Below are positions 56,022 to 64,000 of a stretch of DNA of 64,000 nt, piece after piece. Below the pieces are notes generated by a model. It made no database searches, was not told the DNA's origin, and saw only the letters and a program-made list of their open reading frames with translations. Location: the NCBI GenBank assembly GCA_026120185.1, contig JANUWF010001942.1:3501001-3565000 (forward strand). The letters run 5' to 3'. A program made the translations under genes and the position numbers. Source of the stretch: Voacanga thouarsii (taxonomy: Eukaryota > Streptophyta > Magnoliopsida > Gentianales > Apocynaceae). Each line of letters starts with the position of its first letter. The first letter of the stretch is position 1.

Positions 56022-57109
56022 ACGTTACCAATACCAACCCCTTCTGACTGAACAGGCCAGAGGGTTATCTAATCCCGTAGGATTTTCAAAATAAATATTT
56101 TTGGGGCAAAATAACATTTTTCAGAATTTGATCCCACTGACTCGCAAGTCAAATCATCATTCACATAGGCTCCACAGGGCCAATCAATTCATTCTATAGG
56201 TACATAAGACCAACAAAAATAATTACCAGGATCAAAATGTCGTTTTTCAAAAGTCAATCTCATTACGAGAGATCATTTTCCAAAATCATATCAAAACAGG
56301 GCAAAGAGTTCTTTTCATACATCAAAATAAGTTTCCAGGAGTATTTGGGTCATTTTGCCCATAGTCAATCACAAAAGTCATTTCTAAGAGCATTCGGGTC
56401 ATTTTACCTATGCCTTATTCCAAAAGACTTTCCGAGGGTATTCGGGTCATCTTACCCTTACCCAATTTGAAAAGTATTCACAAGAGTTCCAATGACGATA
56501 TTTCAGTCATTTACCGAATGCCCGATTCCAAAGGTTTTCATAAAACATAATAAGGACATTTGGCTCATTTTCGAAATACCCGATTTCAAAAGGAGCTCAT
56601 TTTAAAAAATTCAGAATTCTAATCCCAAAAGAGGATTAAAATCAAAGTTTCCAAACACATTTCCCTAAAATGTTCCAATAACGGCATTCCAGTCGATTTA
56701 TGAATACCCGATTTCAAAGATTACCATTTTCTAAAATCCTAAATATTTAATAATAAAAAAAGACTAAATTTACAAAATTCATGCTTTAATCTTCCATTAA
56801 GGTTTCCAAGCCAATCTTGAAATTCATTCAAGCCCAAAATGGCATAAAACAAATCTTGCCCAAATAAACCTTAAACATATTCAGCGATTTTCAAAATAGT
56901 ATAAAATGTAGCATTTCATGGAAAAACAAGGCACACTAACTTTCAAGAGGGTTTAGAAATCTAAAGGACTCACCTCATGTCCTAATTAACTCTTTTCCAT
57001 TTATGGCCGTTCAATCACTGTTTCTTCCATTTTCAGTATTCCATTGGCTATTTACTGATGAACCTACACCAAACATCGTTTTCGGGTCAAATTTTATTTG
57101 GTCGAAAAA

Positions 57110-57230
57110 TATCCGATGGTTAGCCGACATCCGGCCGACGTGCCCATTGGGTAGTCGACGTCCAACCGATGTTTAGCCTTTGGAGAAGACGGTTAGCTGA
57201 CAGGGCCAATGGTTAGCCGACGGTTAAGGA
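57110..57230. promoter_or_regulatory. GCCGAC-rich cluster in E 5' LTR
   Basis: GCCGAC at 57123, 57134 and 57216 with GTCGACGTC between, corresponding to 49140..49240. Confidence 0.35.
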
Positions 57231-59117
57231 AAACGTTCAACTTTCGTTCATGTCATTTTTTCATCGTTTGTTCGATTCTTTCGTTTTCATTTTTCCACAT
57301 ACTTTCTCCTTTCATATACAAGGGATTCACTTCATAATTTACATTCATTTAATCCAAAATCACACAATTATTCATCCTTAAACTCATCAATTTTCGGACA
57401 AAATTTCTGGAATTTCACTGCTTGACACATGATTTTGTTTCGCACATAGCTTTCAATCCACAACTCCGATTTGGCTCTATAATATACCAAAACGACCGTA
57501 AGACTCTTAAATTTAATTCTATATAAGCGTATTTCAGATTTCTTGTTCACGTGACACACTACTGGGAAAAATAGCACCAGTAGTTTTGGTTCAATTCCAC
57601 TATTCATGCTTTCCTTTGTTTTCCTCTAGCCTTTAACACCTTGGAACCATTAATTCATTCAATTTTCCTTCAAATCATCTTTAATTCTGTGATTTTCAGA
57701 TTTCAATATCTCACAAGAGTCATGCTTATTCAACACAAATTCACTTCTTCTAATCAAAAGCTAGTATAATTCATTTTTCCAACCAAGTAACTTCCATTTT
57801 CATTCCACTTTGGTCATCATCTCATCAACCAAAAGCAATCCTTCATACTACATGCATATTTAGTTCTTCCTCACAAAAAACATTATCCATAAACCTCCTA
57901 GGTAGCCAGCACACATAAGCATGCACAAGGTTCACATATAAAGTTCACAAACCCTATTTTTTGATCTAAAATCAAGACATGAAAATTATGTTTTCATGTT
58001 AAAACTCATACCAAAATAATCACCATAATGAGATCTATGATTTTAATTCTTGAAGCATATACTTTTACCTTGTATGTGGGATCTCTTGGCTTGATTTTGC
58101 TCTAAGAACACATGAAGAACACACACTTCTTTCTTTCTCTCTCCTTGTTCTTTTTCTCTAGTTTTTCTTTCCTTTTCTTTCTCTCTTCTTTCTGTATTCC
58201 CTATGGACGAATTGCTTGCTGAAATTTAGCTCCTCAACCACCATTCTTGGTCAAATATTGGCCATTCATTTCTCATTTTCATTAATAGTATGGTGGATAT
58301 GCTTAGGTGTGTTCCAATGAAAATTTTACACACCAACCACTTTTTTTCCTCCATAAAAATTCTCTTCATTTCTTCTTGCATAGCTATCAAAATTCTTGGC
58401 CAATTTTCAGCCATTCAATTATCTTCTCATGGTCCAAACATTAGCCAATCACATTGCTTAAGACCTTAATCAAACAGGTCCATAAGTGATGTGTTCCAAT
58501 TACAAAATTACATATCCTTCTTCATTTATTTTGTAATTCTTTAATTCCATGCATCTTGCATGAATCCTTCCTGCAACCTCTCATAAATTGACATATGTCC
58601 ATGAGCTACTAATCACAAAATGCCACACATACTACTTTTTACCGCGATTTCCTTTTTCCTTTAGAAATGACCAAAATCAAGTTCAAAAAGAAAATATATT
58701 TTATTCCACCATTCAACTCTAAAAATTCTACTGAATCTATTGGCAATACTTAAATTCTTCAATTCATTCTCTATTTGGTCAAATTTGCAGTCAAAATCAC
58801 GGATGCAGTCAAAATGATGAAAATGCCCCCGGTAACCCGGATAGCATAATTCACACCAAAATGTGCGTTTAATCACACTGATTAATTTCTCATCTCATTG
58901 TATCCTCAAATTCTTATTTTATTAATAATAGTAGCCTTTCAAAGATTTAGGGTACATGTAGAACAAATTCAATAATTACATGCAGGTCGTGACAAAATAT
59001 TATTACACCAAAATATTTGTCTCATTACATCGATCAACTTTTGTTCCGACCATTGATACAAATTTTCATCCTATTACAAGTAATAGCCAATCAATGGTAA
59101 AAATGTAGGGTATTACA

Positions 59118-60878
59118 CTTAGTATCTTCTAAAGACTCTCTGCCAAAGGCTTAGTGAAGGGATCTGCTAGATTGTTCTCTGAGGCAATCTATTCCACGAC
59201 AACTTTCCATCTCTGGATGAAATCTTGAATTAGGTGGTACTTTCTGTCAATGTGCTTCCCCTTTTTTGGTTTCTGTGTTCTTCGGATTGTAAGACTACTA
59301 GTATTGTTACAATACATCACAACCAGTTTGTCCATTTGTGGCACGACTCCAAGTTATAAAAGGAACTTCTAGAGCCAAACTGCTTCCTTGGATGCCCCTG
59401 AAGCTACCACATACTCATCTTCCATGGTTGAGTCAGCAATGTAAGATTGCTTGATACTCCTCCATGAAATAGCTCCTCCAGATAAGGTGAAGATATATCC
59501 ACTAGTGGATTTTCTCTCATCCTTATCCATTTGGAAGTCTGAGTTTGTATATCCTGTAGGAACCAAGTCATCAGCCTTGTAAATTAGCATATAATCTCTT
59601 GTACCCTTAGAATACTTGAGAATATGCATTATTGCCTACCAATGAACCTCCCCGTAGTTTAACTAATATCTGCTAACTAAGCTTACGACAAAGTAGATAT
59701 TTAGTCTAATTCATAATATAGCATACATGAGACTTCCTACAGCTTAAGCATAGGAAATCTTACTCATTCTATCTTTTTCTTCTTGAGACTTTGGACAGTC
59801 ATTTGAAGAAAAAGACAACTCATATCTGCAAGAGATCAATGCTTCATTGCCTAAGTTCATGTTGAACTTGGCTAGCATCTTGTTAATGTATGTAGCTTGG
59901 GATAATCCTAACATTCTCTATTTCCTATTTCTAAGAAGCGTTATCCCGAGAATGTAACTGGCTTCACCTAAGTCCGTTATACTAAATTAACTAGATAGAC
60001 AAACTTTGGTAGATGACAATGTCCCTACGTCATTTCTAATTAGTAGAATATCATCCACATATAGTACAAGAAAAACCACGTTTATGCCTTCTAATTTTCT
60101 GTACACACAAGGTTCATCTTCGTTTTGAATGAAATCATAAGATTTTACAGTCTCATCGAAATGAATGTTCCATGCTCTGGATGCCTTCTTAAGTCCATAA
60201 ATGGATTTCTTAAACTTACAAACCATTTGCTCTTGGCCTTTAGCAATAAAGCCTTCTGGTTGGGACATATAGATGTCTTTACTAAGATGGCCATTTAGAA
60301 ATGCTGTCTTGACATCTATTTGCCATATTTCGTAGTTATAATGACATGCGATGGTAAGAAGGATACAGATGGGCTTAAGTATGGCTACTGGGAAAAAGGT
60401 TTCCTTATAATTGATACCTTCTTTCTGAGTATATCCTTTCGCCACAAGCCTAGCTTTGAAGGTTTCTACCTTTCCATCTGCTCCCCTCTTCTACTTGTAC
60501 ACCCACTTACACCCAATGGGTTTTATCCTTTTGGGTGAAGATACAAGATCCCAAACTTGATTGAAGTAAATAGACTCAATCTTGGCTTTTATTGCTTCAA
60601 GCTATAAGTTTATATCAGCATCAGCAATAGCCTCCTCGTATCTAGTAGGATATTGTTCTTAATAGTTAGAGACTAAATCGAAAGCCTCTCCAATCTATTT
60701 TTCTGGAACCCTAGATATCCTCCCACTACGTCAGGCTCTGTTTGTACAAATTCTTGAGGTTGTGCCTCTTCTTATTCTGTAATCAGGTTAGAAGAAGTTA
60801 TTTTAGAAGACAACCTCTCATCGAGTTCCAACCTTTAGTTGATGTACTTTAATCATTCTTCAAGTATCTAGTATTAGA
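59118..60878 (-). pseudogene. D pol: linker, reverse transcriptase, RNase H
   Basis: Minus strand, right to left: NTRYLKND and a Glu/Gln-rich linker with stops. RT follows (AKGYTQKEGINYKETF, IDVKTAFLNGHLSKDIYM, KKSIYGLKKASRAWN) with intact YVDD (LYVDDILLIRND). RNase H follows (LKYSKGTRDYMLIYKADD, DKDERKSTSGY, ISWRSIKQS), ending at FTKPLAE, where E is inserted. It supplies the Trp residues lost in C at 29176 and 30037. Scattered stops elsewhere make it non-functional. Confidence 0.87.
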
Positions 60879-62610
60879 AAAAGCATCAAAGAAAAAACAG
60901 CGGAAAATTTTTCAAGCCACATCTAGGAGAGAGTTCTTTTTTTTCTTGATTGGTTGCGGATTAACCAACGAGGGGCCTGGTTGCACTGGAACTTACTTTG
61001 GAATGGAAGAAGAAGGCGCCTAAAGTTCGACTGGTATTCCCGCTAATCTTTTACTCCTACGAATCAAACATCTTCAAGCTTTCTCTCTTCGTTTTCCGGA
61101 GTATGCCTCTACCTTACTCTTGGGTTAGCTTGGTGAAAGATCCTTCTTTGGATAATCAAGATACTCACTAAGAGAGAAAGAAAAGAAGAACGTGGAACAA
61201 AGACAGAGGAAGAGACGGCATACCAAAGAGTGAAGAAAAAAAAGGTCGTGTCTTTTTTTTTTCCTCCAAGTTTCAGCCAGCCTTAGGGCTTTCTCAAGCC
61301 CTAATGGCCGAAATCATCAAGCCCTAATGGGCTTGTGCTGTGCTCATAAATCAATCCAAGACTAACCCAATCCTCTTAATTAATTAATTATCTTTTCTGA
61401 ATTTCATTAAATACTCAAGACTAATTAATTTATTCTAATTGGGCTCTTAATATATGTCAATATATATCAGCATAATTAATTCATTCATTCCAACTCAATC
61501 TTCTTAATTAATTAATTATCTTTCCTGGGCCTTATTAAAACCCAAGACTAATTAATCAATTCTAATTGGACTTTTAGAATAAATTTTATTTCTCTTCCAA
61601 ATAATTATCCATCAAGCCTAGATTGTGTCTAAACAATACCAAGGTAACTTGAGCTACTCCGGGGACCAAGAAACATATTATTTATGGCTACTAAAATGAC
61701 TAAAATGCCCTTACTATTAAATAGCAATATTTTACCATTTTAAATATTTTCATTTATCACTATATGAAAATATTAACCCCAAGAATAATATTGCTAAAGC
61801 AATCTCCCCGACCTACAGGTAAAATGACATAAATATCCCTCTATGTAATACCTACTAATGAGACAGGATAAATGTACTAACACTCATCCCAAAGATATCT
61901 ACCATCCTTGGATCTCTAGTCCGATAATCCATGATTTACTTGAATTTACTTGCTTATCATTAGAAGCTACCCAAAAGCACATATTCTAGAGTCACGTTCC
62001 CAAGGCCCTAGATTATTAGATTGTCCTAGACAATCACAGGGGGGTGATTTAACTTCACTAAGTGAAGCATAGAAACTCTGTTGCATGAGCCCATCTTAAC
62101 TAACTAGAGTAATACACTCAACATACAACGATATTGATCTCACAAAAGAAATCTCACCTAACATATATCAAAGTATAAAACCTTAGCTTCGTTAGACCAC
62201 CAATTCATACTCAAGTATGAAGGTATCCATCCACGTTGTAGCAGTAATAGTCCGGTCTCTATAATCATAGTACTTTATAAGAGACCACTACTATAGGTCC
62301 AATTCTACATATTCGAAATACACTTATGCCAATGATGTGAATGAACTACTCACTGATTCAAGGTAAACCATTCCTCATTGGAACTCATAGAATAATAGTC
62401 TTACTTTGATGAAATGACTAATTCCATCAACCGACTAAGAACTTAGTTTTACTTGTATGACAAGTACCCATGGTCTATACCTTATTGTGAAGAACGGCCC
62501 AACACATAGACCATTACTTATCATACTTGGATCTTAAATATGCAATAATATAAGAAATAAACTAAATTGAGTGAACAAACATTTTTATTACAATATAGGA
62601 ATATCCAGTA
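60879..62610 (-). repeat. LTR F: copia LTR within D
   Basis: Minus strand from about 62610 (TACTGGATATTCC) to about 60879. It shows copia C/D LTR landmarks in order (AATAAAAATGTTTGTTCACT, the CACAATAAGGTATAGACCATG block, TTAATTAATTA hairpin region, RRSKRLAG codons near 61050). It is more diverged than C, D or G. Purine-rich AACTAAGAGAAA precedes its start. No PBS follows it: the sequence passes straight into D pol. Exact ends are uncertain. Confidence 0.65.
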
Positions 62611-63173
62611 GTATTTCTCTTAGTTCCTCGATTGGGGTGTTAGAAGCACCTGAAGTTGAATCAGTGACCTACTTCTCTTCTAATTCTATTCTAATTGAAC
62701 CCGAGATGAAAGTAACTCGTTCATCCTCTAAGTATCTAGCATTATGACTAACAAGTACTTTATGCTCTTGAGGATGATAGAAATATCCACCTCTTGTTCT
62801 TTTTGGGTACCCAATGAAATAACATAACTCCGATCTTGGTTCTAGCTTACTTCCTTTTGTCAGCACATAAGCTGGACAATCCCATATCTTGAGATGGTTC
62901 AAATTGGGCTTTCGTCCAGTCCACATCACATACGGTGTCCTTGGTACTGACTGATTTGGATGGCATATATGCCACTATTTCTAAGGCATAACCCCTAAAA
63001 GAAATAGGAAAAGATGCATGACTCATTATGCTTCTAACCATTTCTATCAAAGTTTTATTTCTTCTCTCAGCTACTTCGTTCTGCTAGGGAGTCCCAGGCA
63101 TAGTTAACTGAGATACTATATTGCGATGTACCAAGTAATCCTTAAACTCACCGAGGAGGTACTCCCTACCACA
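62611..63173 (-). pseudogene. copia integrase fragment between two LTRs
   Basis: Minus strand: CGREYLLGEFKDYLVHRN, IVSQLTMPGTP, TAG for Gln, QNEVAERRNKTLIEMVRSIM (catalytic Glu kept), GRKPNLNHLKIWDCPAYV, GYPKRTRGGYFYHP and NARYLEDERVTF, then an ELEEK / SGASNTPIEEL tail up to LTR F. It starts abruptly at LTR G in the middle of the core. It overlaps D pol in content (both contain the ARYL region), so a simple solo-LTR insertion does not explain the junction. Confidence 0.75.
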
Positions 63174-64000
63174 TGAGGGACGGGAAAACAGAGGAAGCAT
63201 GCTTGAACCGAAAAAAAAGACAGAGAGAAAAAAACGCAAGCCTTAGAGGCCACACGGAAGCGTGAAGATCATACATTTGCTCACCTTAAGCCTACTAGGT
63301 TGAGTAGGAGTGAATTGAACGACAGGAATCACTTCGCTTTGCCCACTTGAAGAAGCTTCCGGTTGAAAACCCGCTAGCCTCCTACTTCACCAGGTTTGCA
63401 TTAATGCCAAGCCTTTCAGCTCTCGGAATATACCACAGCCCAACCTCTAGTCGGTGAACACAACGATGAAGAGGAACGGTCTCGAATCTCCTTGATTCTC
63501 TTGCTATTGATTAGCAAAGAAACAAGAAGAACAACATAGGAGAGGTAATGTGAGAGAGAGAGAGAGCTAGATGTGAGAGCTTATTTTTTTGGTTAGGAGA
63601 TCAGGGTTTTCTTTTTCCAGAGACTTGTTTATTGGTTAGCTAAAACTAGGTCTCTTATTACCAGATAAACATATCCCCGGAATATCATATTTCAAACACC
63701 CGGATGTTATCCTGAGAATAAGTTTGGCTTAACCCTAAACTCTTCTTAACCGTGTCTGGAAAAAACCCTAAGGTCCAAGCTATTGGGCCGGAAAAATATT
63801 TATTATTTCTCTTGGACCCAAAAGGCCTAAAATAATAAATATTAATTATTTATTTCCTAGGCTTATATAAATAACCCAATAAATAATTAATGAGCCCAAA
63901 TGAACCAAAATAATTAATCTTTAATTATTTATTTCTTGGGCCTATATAAATAACCCAATAAATAATTAAACATTAATTATTTCTCCTAGTTTAAGCCCAG
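63174..64000 (-). repeat. LTR G: C-family copia LTR, 3' end
   Basis: Minus strand: ends TTTTCCCGTCCCTCA at 63174 and extends past the window edge. It matches the last about 820 bp of the C LTR (23892..24711), including the hairpin units (about 63850..63980) and the small-ORF region (63270..63401, with a stop in codon 5). It is either a solo LTR or the 3' LTR of an element to the right, inserted in the integrase fragment. Confidence 0.8.

Larger units (their letters stand above)
47073..59117 (-). mobile_element. Element E: Ty3 chromovirus on minus strand, gag- and integrase-deleted
   Basis: 12045 bp inserted in the RNase H end of copia D. LTRs at 47073..51143 and 54901..59117. On the minus strand the order is PBS (54886..54898), acidic leader ORF, short gag remnant, protease remnant, RT, RNase H, then almost directly the chromodomain, so the integrase core is absent. 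The total internal region is only 3.75 kb. It is non-autonomous as it stands. Family A, B and E LTRs share the palindrome and the TATAAAGACC box. Confidence 0.87.
54901..59117 (-). repeat. E 5' LTR
   Basis: Plus-strand TGTAATACCCC ... GGGTATTACA, 4217 bp, aligning with 47073..51143. It holds the 10-unit repeat, the palindrome at 56012 and GCCGAC motifs near 57123..57221. Confidence 0.88.

Noticed and set aside
1..64000. A new defence, biosynthetic or other gene system
   Set aside because: All recognisable coding sequence belongs to transposable elements; no clustered host genes are visible.

Overview
This is a eukaryotic, almost certainly plant, AT-rich repeat region. I see no intact host gene, rRNA, functional tRNA or CRISPR. 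The contents are degenerate LTR retrotransposons inserted into one another, typical of eudicot pericentromeric heterochromatin. The plant call rests on Tekay/Del-like Ty3 chromoviruses with a C-terminal chromodomain and a primer-binding site (PBS) matching initiator-Met tRNA, an Athila-like element with a TGGCGCC-type PBS, Ty1/copia elements, and an RTE-type LINE tail. The species cannot be named from this sequence.

Left nest (1 to about 38.5 kb). Element A2 (Ty3, + strand, visible 33216..~38480) is the outermost. Inside it sits a sibling, A1 (Ty3, + strand, from before base 1 to 33215). The A1 3' LTR is split by two insertions. B (Ty3, 6339..20338) has 4.3 kb LTRs and target duplication ATTTA. 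C (Ty1/copia, 22682..32474) has 2.03 kb LTRs and target duplication AAGCC. C is the youngest by LTR similarity (about 2-3% different by eye); B's LTRs differ by several percent more.

Middle (about 38.5 to 45.2 kb). Simple repeats and unclassified AT-rich DNA come first, with a possible CACTA-type transposase remnant on the minus strand. An Athila-like LTR, PBS and gag (element H, + strand) follow. The gag is split by a 5'-truncated RTE-type LINE (43761..44570).

Right nest (45.2 to 64 kb, minus strand). Copia element D starts at 45197 with its 3' LTR, cutting the Athila gag. D is interrupted by E (Ty3, minus strand, 47073..59117), which lacks gag core and integrase core. Farther right are another copia LTR (F, about 60879..62610), an integrase fragment, and the end of a C-family LTR (G, 63174 to the window end).

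No element could mobilise itself: all gag-pol regions carry stops, most carry frameshifts, and three have lost the second catalytic Asp of reverse transcriptase. Observations beyond routine annotation: a tRNA-like A-box/B-box module at fixed spacing in LTRs of two Ty3 families; a palindrome TGAGTACTCA shared by LTRs of three Ty3 families; an acidic leader ORF upstream of gag in all three; a short RRSxRLAG-type ORF inside copia LTRs; and a fold-back rearrangement in A1 integrase filled with a copy of the nearby B LTR.
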